Assembly: GCF_963924675.1 (NCBI RefSeq)
Contig: NC_089221.1
Coordinates: 6,817,851-6,881,850, forward strand
Source: Phocoena phocoena
Taxonomy: Eukaryota > Chordata > Mammalia > Artiodactyla > Phocoenidae
Direction of reading: 5' to 3'
DNA: 64,000 nt
Shown here: piece after piece, positions 44,590 through 58,535 of the stretch
Layout of the letters: the number at the start of each line of letters is the position of its first letter
How positions within the stretch are numbered: the stretch's first letter is position 1
The notes under the pieces: generated by a model
Told to the model about the DNA's origin: nothing
The model's input: only the letters and a program-made list of their open reading frames with translations
Database searches by the model: none
Made by a program: the position numbers and the translations under genes

Positions 44590-44800
44590 CTTTAAAGATC
44601 ACTCTAGCTGCTCCGTAGGGAGAGGATCTAGGAGGTCAAGGGCATAGCAGGGAGACTGGCTGGGGGTCATCCAGTGAGAGATGATGTAGCTGGAGGTAGG
44701 GTCAGGAAGGGGGAGATCAGAAGTGGTCAGATTTGGTCAGTGTGATACAGGAAGTGTGGACAGAACGGATGAAGCACTGGATGTGGGGATGAATCAGGGA
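44590..44800 (+). repeat. Diverged mammalian interspersed repeat
   Basis: AAGATCACTCTAGCTGCTCC, then AGGGAGACTGGCTGGGG and AGAGATGATGTAGCTGG, belong to the same old repeat as about 29,880-30,005. Family name uncertain. Confidence 0.45.
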
Positions 44801-44859
44801 AAACAAAGATTTTTAACACAACACCGGCATTAGAGATAGGTTGGTTTTCTTCCCCTTGC

Positions 44860-45190
44860 ATTTTATTTTGAAAAATGTCATATATTCAACAAAGTTGAAA
44901 TAATGTTCCAAGGAACCCCCTTAAAGCCTACACCTAGTTTCTGCCATTAATATTTTACTGTACTTATTAATCACATACCTGTACAGGTATCTACCCTCTA
45001 TCCTTCCATCAGACCATTTTTGTACATTTCAAGTAAATTGCAGATAGCAGCACACATTCTCCTAGATACTTCTGCATGCATATCATTAGCTAAATTTCAA
45101 TATTTGTTTATATTTTATGTATGCAATGAAATGCATAAATCATAAGGGTATGCTTGCTGAATTTTGACAAACGCTTACATCTGAGAAAAC
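44860..45190 (-). mobile_element. Old L1 3' UTR fragment (reversed)
   Basis: Phrases such as AGTTTCTGCCATTAATATTT, CAAGTAAATTGCAGATAGCA and GAATTTTGACAAACGCTTAC are typical of old mammalian L1 3' ends in reverse orientation. Confidence 0.55.
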
Positions 45191-47180
45191 ATTAATTTTA
45201 TCCAATAGGATATTGAGACGCTGCAATTCATTACAAGTGCAACAGCATACATTAAGTCACAGGTAATTGCTCAAAGAGGTAAAGAAAAGCCAGCAGAGAA
45301 AGCTACAATCAATGTGTGAGAAAAATGCTTCCACAATTTAATCATTTAAATAGCAATCTAACAGTGATATTTTTTTCATCTGTTTCCCTATTAGAATAAT
45401 AAATGTAATGGCTTTTTAAAAAAATTAGAATATTATATGAAAAAGATAAGGTTGTTAATTTATATATCAATTACTCAATATGCTTACCCTGTACAAGTAT
45501 AATTAAAACTCAGGTTAATAAGATTTGCTTTAAGACTTTGAAGAAAGTCAACAGTTTTAGCTAAACTTAATTCCATAAATCATCATTGTAATGATAAATC
45601 ATAATTATAATATTAGCATCATAAAACCACTGTCTGCATATAGGCAAAATATAATTACATTATTCCTAAAGATATAAACAGTTCTCAGTTAAAGAACTCA
45701 GTTAATTATATTATACAATATAGGTTTATTTTGGGGGGTGCCCTATTTAGTTTTGAAAGTAACCTTATTTAAAGTAGCCCTACAAAAAACACTCAATACA
45801 ATTTCTCCTTAATAAGAAGCACCTTAAACATTATTTACGTGACTTAAATACAATCACTGGTAATTTAATAACTGGCAGCAAATAAGCATTTTATCATTGT
45901 TCATACATGCTAATAAATCAATATCAAAGAAAATAAGTCTTTTTTTAAGTGTCAAAATTAATTTGGTCTCCATTTGTCATCAAATCCTAGAGAAAAATGA
46001 CCTCATGTTACTTCTTGAAAAAATTATTTTATTGGCCTTGGCTCTATTAAAAGCAGTTAGTTATAAATGGGGTAATTGATTCCAAGTTCAGTGGCTCACC
46101 TGAGAAATTTGTCATCAGTAAGTATTGAAAAACAGAGAAGCAAAGCAACAAACAAAAACCAACTTCCACTTTTCTTCCTGTAGCAGATAATTGTTTAATT
46201 TTGACCCAACTAAACTTATAGCTCTTTCTTCATCTGTTCAGAATAAATGGGCTGGGTTCACCCAGCTGCAATTAGACAAAGATGATCTAGAGATAATCAG
46301 ACTGCAATTCATGTGTGCGTTACTACTGCTAAATCTTTATGATTCTGCTTCCTGTTTCTTTTATGTATATTTTAAATCTATTTTACCAACCAGACTTGAG
46401 ATTTATTTTAAAAATAGCTTTAAATTTTGCAGGACTGCCATGGTGTTGTGACCCTGTAATAGAAAGTGATAACAATTCAATCAGCTGCCACTAGAGATAT
46501 TTTTTTGGAATGCAAGGCTATTCTTAAGTCTATTCTTTAGACATACAAAATGATATTTAATACTGTGGTAAGAAGAGCAATATCACCTTATTAGGAAAAA
46601 TGATGCTGACAATTTTTAACAGAGAGAGAGCTTTCCCTTCTTCCTGAAATTGAGAAGCAGAGATTATACAACTTTCTCACAGTTTTACTCAAAACTTATA
46701 AACACACAACTTGGGTAAAGAACAAGCCCAAGAGGCTTGTGAAAAGGAGGCCAAAGTTAAGTTCTTCATATTTCAACAGTCTGGAACAAACAAAATTTCT
46801 CACATTATTATTTTCATCCTAATTGCCAAAATTCAGAGCCATTAATCATGGTTGGGATTTGGAGAGCAGTCCTGGGGGTTTTGTCATGACGTCATTTTAA
46901 ATGTCATCCTGGGAGAATTAAGAGTCTGTCTTATCACCATCTCTGAGCGTGAGATAATCAGGAAATGTTGAAAAAAGTCAAAGAAAAGCCAAGAATTGAA
47001 AATATAAAGAAGAAGCTTGGGAACATCCTCTGAAAGAGGAAATGATGTGAAAAAATATGAGCAAGATTCCCACAGACCATTCAGCTACTGTATCATTTAG
47101 TTTCCAAGATTGTAATTTATTTTCCTGCCTTTTTTGTTCCCTCACTTTTTTCTGCACATTCTTTTCACAGCTTAGAGTAT
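45191..47180. other. Repeat-poor stretch, no gene seen
   Basis: About 2 kb with no repeat that I recognise. Parts (about 46,150-46,450 and 46,800-47,060) look like conserved non-coding DNA. The two open frames (45897-46079 and 46191-46451) show no domain and no codon signal by eye. Confidence 0.45.
46887..46894. promoter_or_regulatory. Palindromic CRE motif TGACGTCA
   Basis: A full-consensus cAMP-response element, TGACGTCA, in an AT-rich, repeat-free setting. A single 8-bp site is expected by chance about once per 33 kb on random-sequence grounds, so it is only suggestive. Confidence 0.3.
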
Positions 47181-47925
47181 TTATCTTTTTTCAGCTTTCT
47201 TGAAGTATAACTGACAAAACTATAAGAAATTTGAAGTGTACATACATCATGATGATTTGATATACGCATACATTGTGAAAGATTCCTCACATATTGTTAA
47301 TTAACACATCTGTTACCTCACATATTTCTCTCTTTTTGTTGTTGTTGAGAACAGTTAAGTTCTACTCTCTTAGCAACTTTCAATTATATAATACAATGTC
47401 ATTAAGTGTAGTCACTATATTACACATTAGATCCTCAGACCTTATTCTTATTCATCTTATAGCTGAAAATGTGTACCCTTTTACCAACTTCTCCATACTT
47501 CCCCAACTTCCCAGCCCCTGGTGACCACTTTTCTATTCTGTTTCTATGATATTGGTTTCACTTAGCATAATGCCTTTTAGGTCCATCCATGTTGTTTCAA
47601 ATGGCAGAATCTCCTTCTTTCTCATGGCTGAATAATGTTCCATTGTGTGTGTGTGTGTGTGTATTGTATATGTCCTTTTCTTCTTTATCTGTTCCTCCAC
47701 AGATGGACACTTAGGTTATCTCCACGTCTTGGTGTGGTATGGTTATTCTGAATAATACTGAGATGAACATAGGTGTGCAGATATCTCTTTGAACTCCTGT
47801 TTTCATTTCCTTTAGATATATACCCAGAAGTAGGATTCTGTATCTGTAGTTCTACTTTTAATTTTATGAGGAGCCTCCATACTGTTTTCCATAGTGGCTG
47901 CACCAATTTACATTCCCACCTAGAG
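47181..47925 (-). mobile_element. Old L1 (ORF2 C-terminus and 3' UTR)
   Basis: Minus strand: the 3' UTR (TTGAAGTATAACTGACAAAA, TGTACATACATCATGATGAT) then a diverged ORF2 C-terminal region. The frame 47685-47942 on the minus strand includes the phrase QPLWKTVWRLLIKLKVELQI, a recognisable L1 ORF2 segment. A (GT)n tract is at 47,643-47,662. No frame is intact. Confidence 0.82.
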
Positions 47926-49019
47926 GAGTTATTTTTTGACATTTCAACTTAAAACAATGGGTCAGCCAAAAACAAAACAAAAAACAAAGTTTCCGCCATG
48001 GCTTACTTTATTTCTCTGGCTGTGGGGAGTCCTTTTTTGGGTTTCGTTTATCTTTCCCCTTGAAACCCCTGTGAGGGTCTCACATGGGTCCAATAAATTG
48101 TGCATCTCAAGAGAAATCAGTGAACCCACACTAATGGAAAGTAGAGCTTTGCAACTTGGTCTCAGGGTGGGAGAATTGCCAATATGCTGGTGAGAGAGCT
48201 AACAAAGAGGCCAAAAGATGCAGACAGGCTGGATGTTTCCCAGCTAACAGATCGTTAGGCAGACGTGCCAACACACAGACATTGATGGAAAATGAACCAC
48301 ACAGCAGACCCCAAATGCCTTGATTTAATGCCTCTGCTTTGTTGTAAATAACAAAAGCACCAGTTAAGAGAAAGAACTACTGCCAAATCTTCAAAAAGGA
48401 AGGAAATGGCTTGAAAAGCCAAGGCTGTGTTATAGTAGCATTTAGTTATGTGGACTCTTGCTTTAGAACCTGTGGCAGTTGATGAGATGGATAATGAGTG
48501 TTGTACTATAATACAAAAATTGTTTGTAATATTTCAACACAAACTATAATTGGTTATTTAAAATAAGAGTTTTCAAACACTGTCTTCATAAAACAGTCAG
48601 TAAAGCTTCCTAAACCAACTTTCCCCAGAAACTATTGTTCCCTGAAGTATTTAATGAGAAGATAAACACACAATGTTTACAATCTCTATTTTTTACAATG
48701 TCCTTAAACACTAAACTTTTCATTTCAATGAAAAAAAAGAACTTTTTGACTGTTAAGTAATATGTACTCATGGCTACCCTTTCACATAATATCATAAGGA
48801 AAAAGATTTTGTTATGATAACACTGACATCAGTAGGTACTTGTAAAGTCTCAATGGAATTACCATGCTTTGGAGCTTTTCTTCTTGAAGGTAAAGTAACT
48901 TCAAATATTACAAATGTCTATCACCTTCCCCAAAAATCCGCCCAGGCCCAACAATAATAAACACCCATACATACCAGGGCTTACCTGTAACTGTCTAGCA
49001 AAACCACATGTAATATACT
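47926..49019. other. Unannotated non-coding stretch
   Basis: No gene or clear repeat recognised. Confidence 0.4.
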
Positions 49020-49225
49020 TTTTTAAAAAATTGAAGTATAGTTGATTTACAATGTTTCAGGTATACAGCAAAGTGATTCAGTTATACATATGTTTCTCTA
49101 TTCTTTTTCAGATTCTTTTCCATTACAGGTTATTACAAGATATTGAATACAGTTCCCTGTGATATACTGTAGGTCCTTGTTGTTTATCTATTTTCTACGC
49201 TGTAGTGTGTATCTGCTACACTCAA
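49020..49225 (-). mobile_element. L1 3' UTR fragment
   Basis: TTGAAGTATAGTTGATTTAC, CAGCAAAGTGATTCAGTTAT, TTCCATTACAGGTTATTACA and CCCTGTGATATACTGTAGGT; an older variant of the 3' UTR at 4762-5040. Confidence 0.82.
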
Positions 49226-52200
49226 TATACTCTTAACTTCACCAGTAAGTATTTTCTCACATCTCCAGAAAGAAAGAGTTAGAGTCTAATTGGTCATTTT
49301 TAAATGTAATTAAGCAAGAGAGAAGCTCTACAAGATGTATTGCTTTGTCTCCGGGTTTCTATTATCTCAACTTGGTTTAAAAATCCAGGCTTCACAAGAT
49401 TAAATACATAGACCTGAGACTGCAGACTTAATCTTAAATTAAGATGACATCTTACTTTAGCTGAAACCCCATTCCGATAAAAATGAGAGCAATATTTTTC
49501 TAGGTTAGGATATAAAACTCTATGTTGAATGCAGTCATGGATAGATTGTATCAGTCTCAGAATATTAATATTATGAGGATTTCCCAAAGTATTGACAGAT
49601 GTAATGTGAGATACAGTAAATCTGAGCAGGAAGAGTCAGAAGTAGTTATTAATAGTGGTTTAATGCTTTTTAGAGTTTTTCCCCACAAAATAATCTTTAA
49701 ACTAAACATTACACTGTTTGATGGGTACATGGAGCTGGGAGAGAACCTTAGGAATCTTTTAATTAATCATTTTTACATAGAGTGTTATGAGATTATTTCA
49801 TTCAAAGCTCATGGCGTCTGGAGATTATGGTGCAAAACTAGGAAATAGAGAGAAGATGAGCTGAACTTCAATTAATTGTGGTCGGTTGTGATGTATTTTT
49901 TATGCTAAACAAGTAAAACTTTTGATATCTAGAATTTAGTGGAAAATAAAGGAGTGCTACCTGACAGGGTATATTCATGCTGTCCACCAGTGACCCTAGA
50001 AGACCTTCACACTTATTTTGTTTTCTGTTGAAGCAAAATATCATTCAGGAATCAAAAGCTGAAATTCCCTTGAAGACCAGAGAGAAACTGGTCCTTGACG
50101 TTCTGAGGCACAGGGAGGGAGAATGATGATGGAGTCCACCTACTCTAATTGGAAGACTAATCTTTGAAGAGTAATTTCTGAAGCTAAAACATCACTGGCA
50201 AACTCCCTAATACTGTCTAATATACTAATATGCTGAAATCCACTCTATCCTCTTGAGGACAGAGGTGGACTGCATTTCGCACACCCCCTGCCGTTACGTG
50301 TTGTGTGACTGGGTCCTCCCAATGGAATGTTGACAGAAATGATATGGGTCCACCATCTTTAAGGAAATCACCCATGCCAGGTTCTCTATTCTCTTTCTCC
50401 TTCCAGCTGACTGGCATGGTGAACCCACACACCCTTGGAAACCACACATTTAAAGTGGCAGAGCAGTTGGAACAGCCTTAGACTGTTATGCAAGCAAGAA
50501 ATTAAATCTCCATTGTTCTAGCCTTTGCTTTTTCGTTCTCTTATTTTAACAACAGTTTAGAATGCCCTAATGAATACAGCAGATAATAAAAGTTCACTGA
50601 AATTTTAACAAGTCGCACTTGGTTTTGTTTAAAATTGTCTGTTTGTGCAGGAAGGAAGTGATCTATCGCTTCTGAAAGTGCATGCCTGTATTTGACAAAG
50701 TGAGCGTGATAACTTGCAATGGACCTCTTCTAGGCCACTGCTGGCCCCCAAAAATGCCCCTCCAAACAGCAGCCTGAGTGAGACCTCCAAATTGATTCCG
50801 CATTTACATTAAAATAAAGTTCCAAAGTCCTTAACACAACAACTTTGTCCAGGTTTCTGGCTTTCCCCCATGTCCTCTTCTAACTGTCACACTGATGCTA
50901 TTTGACTTTGACAAACTGACTGAAACTTTTCCTGTTCCAAGACCTCCTTGGATTGTTTTTCCCTTGCTTTTCTCTTTGCCTAGCTGACTCTCTCCGACTG
51001 CCCACTGTCACCAGGAAATTTCAGTTTCTCCAGGACCCTTTCTCAACCCCTAGACTAGCTGATACTACCCAGATCTCATTGTACCATCATGTGGTAACTG
51101 GTTATGTATTTGTGCAATGATTTAATGTCAACATTTCCCACCCTGGGCTTGAAGTTCTGTGTTTACCTGGTAATTCTCTGCACCTCAAATGCTAATGACA
51201 GACCCTGTAGGTCCCCCAAAAGTCCCTTTTAAAACGAGTGTCAGAGTTAGATCCATGGTCTTGTAAGGACCATCCTTTGCTCTCTGGTAAGCCACAAGCA
51301 TCAACACCCCTCAGGAAGGTGGAGACAGAGGTTTTAAAGATTCTGTCCTGTTGGCAGTTTCCCCTGCCCAAGTGTGTGCACATTTCAACACAACCTGTGA
51401 AGCTTGCAGGTCACATCCCTTCCTTTCAGGGGAATTCTTACTATAGAGGATCTTCATGACCATGCAAGCTCTAGGGCAAAGAGGAAGCATGGTTTCCAAG
51501 CTCACATCCTCCCTACTATCTGAGCATTCTAAGATCTTGTCTTTGGGATGAAACGTTTTGCTTTACTATGCTTTATTCTTTCTCAATATTCCATTTCTTC
51601 CTTGTCCTCATTCTAAACTTGCTCTTTTCAGGAAGGGCATGACAACAAAAAATGAAGGCAAAAATAATATTTTCCAATATTTTGGTTTTCAATACTTTAT
51701 CCTCTGAAGAACATGGAAAAGACTCCTGAAATAGACCCAAATAATGGGAGAAGACACCAGACTGGTTTGGAAAACTATCTTCCATGCTGGGTACAGGGAA
51801 GAATGAGATGGAAGATATAATAAGAGAATGACCACTGAGTTTCTGGGACCATAGATTGAGTTAGGACAGGGCAACACAGAGGGGAATACTTTCAATAAAG
51901 GTGATCTCCCCGTCCCCAGATTAACTGGAGTAAGTGTCAGCTCTTGAGCACAGAGGCTACACTAGCCATCCTTTCATGGTAGCTGAAGAGTTCCTCTTTG
52001 ACAAAAGTCAGTGTGATGTCAGTTCATGAACCATGAGGAGTAAAATCTGAGACTTTGCTCAAATTCACCCCAAGAGTTGGGCAGTGTCTCAAGACACCTG
52101 TAACCTTCCAGAGAGGTAGGGTGGAACTCGAAACAGCTGGCAGAGTGATAGTCATGCCAGAGGTAAAATTTGAAAAAATCTAGCACCAGCATGAGTCAGG

Positions 52201-52869
52201 GTTCCCTATGTACTGTACCTATAAACATTCCCAACTGGACTGCAGGTAGCCTGGAAGGAGAGCTTTAGCAGAAAGTTCTTCTTTCAAGAATCCAGATATT
52301 GCTTCCAACTTCAGATTCACACATTCCCATAACTTATTTAGGTGAGGATTGATGGTCTTGTTCTTCTATATCTATGTCACTATCTGAATTTCCTCGGATT
52401 TTCATAGATTATTTGGGTGAAAATTGATGACCTTTTTCTTCTAAAGCTATGTCTGAATTTCCTCTACTATTAGCATGAAAATTTTATGTCACTGAACAGG
52501 TAAATTGAAAAGGCAAAGAGAACTTCTCCAAAAAGTGATGAAATAGTCATTGTGTTCAGGAACATATGAATTTTCAAGGTGGCTCCCAAAAAACTTCTTC
52601 TCTGAACATCAGATTGTTTTTTTGTTTGTTTTTTTAAAGTCCTTTTAGAGTTCTGAGCTAACTCAAGTGAAAAAATACTGGAAATTTGTGGAAGAACATA
52701 TCCTCTTGTTATAATGGAAGAGGTGTGTCTTCTCCTGCAGGAAGCCAGTTGCCTGGTGTGTGTTCTAGAGCCTATTGCTATTCCTCTAAACAACAACAAC
52801 AACAACAACCCTGTATTCTCTTTTACGTCTTCACTACTTCCCATTACTTCTCCTCTGCTAGCTGGTCCT
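49226..52869. other. Unannotated stretch, no gene seen
   Basis: The frames at 49300-49587, 49522-49848, 51238-51459 and 52470-52844 have no recognisable domain. Parts of 50,230-50,520 and 50,730-51,450 may be ancient repeats but I could not place them. A (CAA)n tract lies at 52,791-52,808. Confidence 0.4.
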
Positions 52870-54310
52870 AACGTTCACAGCTAAACTGCAGGAATGAACT
52901 GTTTACACTTTCTGCTTTCATTTCTGCACTTTCTGTTCCATACCAATTCATCGCTGTCTGGTTTCTGCCTCCTCCTCCCCCACAATGGAACTGTCCTAAT
53001 CAGACCACCTCTGACCCACATGTCATTAAACTTCAGATATTTTCCCTTTTGCAACTTCAGCTACTTGGCCACTTCCTCACTCTCTTCCTTGGATCTTGTG
53101 GCACCATCCTTTCCTGGTCTCACACCTACCTTCCCTGTCTCTTCGTTAGTCTCCTTTGCATCTCCCTCTCATCAGATGTTTTCATTCCAAAGGTTCTGAT
53201 ACTGGCCTTTATTCTTCTGTCTCTACTTCCTTTCTTTGTCTTAAGCAACTTTCTAGCTTTACCAGATGACTGTCAAGGTTTCTCAAGTACCCATTGTTAT
53301 GCAGACCAATATCCTGGGGGCCAGACACATTCATTTTTCTATTGCACATCTCTGTTCAAAGTCAAATTGTCTGGTACTCTACTGACTTATCATTTCCCCT
53401 CAGTACTGCTACCAACTCCCACCCCCTCCATCATGGGTCCTAATTCTCCTCCTACCTTACACTCACAATTTCCCATTTGCCCAGGGTCAAGGCTGGGACA
53501 CAGTCTTTCATCATTGGACTCTTGAGTTCTGCCATATTGCACAACTTCCTCAAGAGATTCTCACGTAGATGTAGTGGCAATGGCACCCTTAGATTGGTTA
53601 GTGCACAACTTGCACAGCTGTATGGGGTGTGCTGATATTTTCCGTCTCCCTCATCATCAACATTCAAACAATCACCAAATGTGTTTAGCTCTGCTTCTAA
53701 AGCAGCTCTTGTCTCTACTTCTTTTCTCCCATTCCACTCCTGGTAGGGTCTATAATCATCTTTATCCTTGACTATGACTCTAGCTCTCTGGCTTCTCTCC
53801 TGTACCCATGACACCCCTCCAGTCTCTGCAGTCAGAGGGACATTTAAAAACACAAATATGGAACTTAAACTTTTTAATGGCCTCCCTGGCCCTGTAGATA
53901 ACAAACCATGGGCTCTCAAGTCCTCCAAGTTCAGCCCCTCCTCTCTCATTCTCACTGCTCTTCCTCCAGGGTCCAGTCTTGGTGACCTCCTTCGTTTGTC
54001 CCAAAGGTGCTGAGCTCTCTCACCCACAGGCCTTTGCTGTGTCCTCTACTCTGTTCCCCACCCTCATCCTTCACCCATTGTTCAGGTCCTACCTTAAATA
54101 TCCCTTTATAAGGAATCCCTCCTGGGACCTCAGACCAGGCTGAATGGGACAGCTACATTACTCAATGACCTGGGCTGCCCTCATTATACCATGACTGAGC
54201 ATCATGGTGATTAGTTTCCATTGTCTGTCTCCCAGGAAGACAGGATGGCTTCTTCACTAGTGTATCTCTGGCATCTGGTAGGTACGTGAAAAATTGCTAA
54301 TTGGATCAGT
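52870..54310 (+). mobile_element. L2 LINE, partial, plus strand
   Basis: A pyrimidine-rich plus strand typical of L2: the block GGATCTTGTGGCACCATCCT TTCCTGG at about 53,092, then CTTCGTTAGTCTCCTTTGCA, later TTTAATGGCCTCCCTGGCCC (about 53,874) and the 3' end AGTGTATCTCTGGCATCTGG (about 54,259). The order follows the L2 reverse transcriptase end and 3' terminus. The coding frame is lost. The 191-codon frame on the opposite strand (53452-54027) is a shadow. Confidence 0.72.
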
Positions 54311-55419
54311 TCTATTATTCCCTTAGAATGTCAAATATATATGATAAAAAAACCACAAAAACATAAAACTCTTATCTTTTACAAAACTATGATTTCTGAG
54401 ACAAGTTAGATGTTTCAATTTTCTTCTCTCAATTTGATCCTGAAAAGAACAAGTTTCTGAAGAGTAAATAAAGCCTCAGAGTCTTAAAAGTTAAATTTAA
54501 TGACCTCCAAACTGAAATCTGCACTAAAAATAAATGTTTTTGCTCATGCAGTGAATGGTGTGACAGCTTTCCTGAGGAAGATAAACTGGTTTCTTTTTTT
54601 AAATTTAAATTGTGTTCCTCATTGAAATACTTAAGATTTAATTTCCATGTGGGGAGAGGGGAAATAAACTAATAAGCGAGAAAACTCATCATTTACCAAG
54701 TTTGTGAATTTAGCAGAAATAGTCCAGAGACTTAACATTATGGGAAGACATATGGCATATTATCTTATGGCTGTATTGTTTTGTTTTGTTCTGCTCTGTT
54801 TTTCTGTCCCAAGGGAATAGTTTATATTTTCCTATTATTTCTTTTTCTCACTTCCCTTCATAAATTATGCCTGGGATCCATAAATGACCAAATATAAAAG
54901 TGTGTCCTTGCTGAATACAGGCCATAAAAGAAAAAATATATTCCTACCTTAAAATGTAATGAAATACTTCTCGAATGAGAATGCATTATTAGAACTTCTT
55001 GGATATTTATTTTGACATGTAATTGTTTGACCCAACATTGGAACCTATAAATTGTTACCTGAAAAAAAAAATAGCTAAAAATGTTTGCATGCTTTTTTTT
55101 TTTCTTTTTGCCTTCTGACGTTGTTTTATCCTCTAGATTTTGATGAGAGATTTTCAGATTCTCAGGTTATAGAAAATTTTGTATTAAAATCCTCCTCGTC
55201 ATGGATTCTCCAGTAAAGACTACAAGTCCTTGGAAAGTCAGGACTATCCCCAGCTGTGTGCTGAGGGGTCAGATAATCCCAAGAGTCATCTCAGGGCCTG
55301 GCTTCCCTCTTCCAGAAATGGTCTATCAATTCTATCAGGAAAGACATAGATGGCACAACTAGAAAGCACAATGAATCCTGACAAATATTGCATAAGCTGT
55401 ATTGCATTGGGTTGAATGT
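54311..55419. other. Unannotated AT-rich stretch
   Basis: No gene or clear repeat recognised. Confidence 0.4.
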
Positions 55420-55735
55420 ATGCTCTAGAACACTGTACAAAAGAGATATGATGCAACCCACATATACAATTTTAAAATTCCTAGAATAAGTAAAACAAAA
55501 CAGGTGGAATTAGTTTTAATAACATGGCTTATTTATTCTTGTATATCCAGAATATTATCACTTCAACATGTAATAATTTAAAAAATTATTATATATTTTA
55601 CATTTTTTCCTAACAAAATCTTCACAATCCAGTGTATATTTTACACTTCCAGCTCATCTCAGTTTAGACCAGTCACACTTGAAATGCTCAATAGCCACAT
55701 GTGAATAGTGGATGCTATGCTGGAGAAAACAGATC
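55420..55735. mobile_element. hAT-Charlie-type DNA transposon remnant
   Basis: ATATCCAGAATATTATCACT TCAACATG, then CAGTGTATATTTTACACTTC, CTCAATAGCCACATGTGAAT and AGTGGATGCTATGCTGGA follow the pattern of non-autonomous hAT elements of the MER58/MER3 type. The exact family is uncertain. Confidence 0.55.
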
Positions 55736-58535
55736 TAGACATTCAAAAAGTGGGGCATGGTTGGGTCTGGAACAATCAGAAAAGGCTCTTAGAAGGAGGA
55801 GAGTCCTCCTTCTTATCTTTACTGTTGCTTTCAACCAGCAGGAAGAATGAGCAGTTCAATTTCAGGGAACTGGTTTGGGGTATGATAGTGGTCAAGCAAA
55901 GATCACTGTCTTTCACTGCCAAAGATAGCATCTGAGATGTGATCCCAACTTAGGTATGGAGAATGGAAACAGAATCACTGGAGGGACTTGGAAAGAAGAT
56001 AGAGGGACTCAAAATTAAAGCTACCTGAGATTGTTGCCTAATGGGGTTGCTCAAAATTTATTCTTCATTTATAACTACGAGACTCTTTATTATGAGTCTG
56101 TTTAAAAAAAACAAAACAAAACCTTTTATTTTAGAATAGTTTATATTGAAACAAAAGTTGCAAAAATATTACCCACATACCCCTCCCCCCACAGAGTTCT
56201 TATTATTAACTTCTTATACCGACTATTTGTCAAAAATTATGGACCAACACAGACAAAATATTAACTAAAGTCTACATTTTATTCAGATTTCCTTAGTTTT
56301 TACTTCATGTCCTCTTCTGTTCCAGGATTCCACCAGGGCACCACATTACATTTACTTGTCATGTCTCCTTAAATTTCTCTTGGCTGTGATGGTTTCTCAG
56401 ACTTTCCCTGTTTTTGATGAGCTTTACAGTTTTGAGGACTGGGCAAGTACTTGCTAGAAAGTCCTTTGATAGGGACTTGTCTGATGTTTTTCTCATTAGA
56501 CTGGGGTTATGGGTGTTTTGAAGGAAGACCACAGTAGCAAAGTGCTTTTCTCATTATATCATCAGGGCACCTACCATCAACACGAGCTATCACTGCTGGT
56601 GTTAACTTTGATCACTGACTGGGCTGAGCTAGTTTTGGCAGATTTCTCTACCATATAGCTACTTTGTTTCTTGCTCTTTCCATTTTGTACATTTTGGAAG
56701 TCACTGTGTGCAGCCAACACTTATGAAGTGGAGAGTTATGCTTCACCTCTTTGAGGGTGAAGTATCCATAGAAATTATTTGGAATTATTCTTTATGGGAG
56801 GTTATCTATTCTCCCCCATTTACTCATTGATTCAATCAGACATTTATTTCTGATTATTTTAATATCTGAGTATAGACTCATGGATATTAGTTTTATACTT
56901 TTGGTTAAGTCCACTGCTACTTTATTTTTTTGCTCAAATCAGTTCATCTTTGGCCATTGGGACCTCTTTCAGTTGGCCCCTGTCTTTTTGACATACTCCA
57001 TCACTGTGGGGTCACTGAGGACTTTCATACTTTCTGGACTACAAGATGCTTGAGGCTCATCTTGTATATATCCTGCCCCAGCCCCCAAATCAGCCATTTC
57101 TCCAAAGAGACCTAGTTCCCACATGAATATACACACATCTATGAATGTTTCTTTGTGTATCTATCTGTATTTATATTAAGTTAAACATTAGTTCACATTG
57201 ATGTTCAACTCTAATCAACTTCCATATGGATTATTCTAGCCTCCCCAATTCCTTATCTGTAATCTTCCACTTCAACCATGAGGAACCAGGCTCCCACCAT
57301 CTGCCATGTATTTACTTAATTCTTCAATGCCAATATACATGTACAGTGGTTTTAGAATTTTGTACATCTGTAGGAATAACGTTATCAGACTTAGTGTGGT
57401 GCTTATGTATATTTCCTTGTGCTTTTTGTCTTCAAGAATTCACTCATTTTCAAAGTTATATAGGTCAACACCTTTTCCTTTTCCCTCTCTTCAAGGAGGT
57501 TCTTCTATATTTGTAATGTAGTTAGATTCTTTTGCCATATTCTGCATTTCATCCTGGGATTTTCTGACCTCTTAAATGATTTCTTAATATTTTTCTTAAT
57601 ATTTTCATGCCTTAAGTTTCATTCTTTGTGTGGTAAAGTTCTGTAAATTTTGGCAAAGGCATTGTGTTGATTGTCCACCATTACAATATCATGCAGAATA
57701 GTTATTGCCCTAAAAAATGCCTTGTGCTTCACATGTTCAATCTTCCTTGATCTCAAGCTCTTGAAAACCACTTATCTGCTTGCCATCTTTATATTTTTGC
57801 TTTTTCCAGAATGTCATATAAATGGAATCATACAGTAGGTCACTTTTCATACTGTATTATTTTACTTAGCAATATGCATTTATGATAAATCCATGTTTTT
57901 ACGTGGTTTCATAGCTCTTTCCTATTTATTCCTGAATATTATTCCATTGTGTGGATATATTACTCTTTGTTTATACATTTACCTATGGAAGGATCTTGGT
58001 TGCTTCCAGTTTTGGGTGATTATGGATAACATTGCTATGAACATTCACCTGGAGATTTGGTGTGGACATAAGTTTTCAAGTCAGTCCAATTGTTGGATTG
58101 GTTGACTATGGTAAGACCATATTTAACTTTGTCAGAAGCTACCAAACTCGCCCAAACTGACTGTATCATTTTGCATTACTATGAGCTATATCTGCGTTAG
58201 TAATTGTTATTGTCATTTTTGTGGATTTTAGCCATTCTAATAGGTGAATAGTGATACCTCATTGTTTTAAATTTTATTTTAAAGTTGAGAAATAATTTTG
58301 AGCGTCTTTTCATAAGCTTATTTGCCATCTGTATATCTTCATTGATGAGGTGTCTGTTGAAGTCTTTGCTTATTTTTCGATCGAGTTGTTTGTTTTCCTA
58401 TTTTTAAACTTTAAGAGTTCTTTGAATATTTTGGATATCAGTCATTATCAGATATGTTTTGCAGATATTTTATCCTAGTCTGTGGCTTGTCTTTTCATTT
58501 TTTTAACCAGTATATTTGCAGAGCAGAAGCTTAAA

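Noticed and set aside
53452..54027. 191-codon minus-strand frame
   Set aside because: It runs antisense across an L2 LINE whose pyrimidine-rich sense strand keeps the opposite strand free of stops. No recognisable domain.
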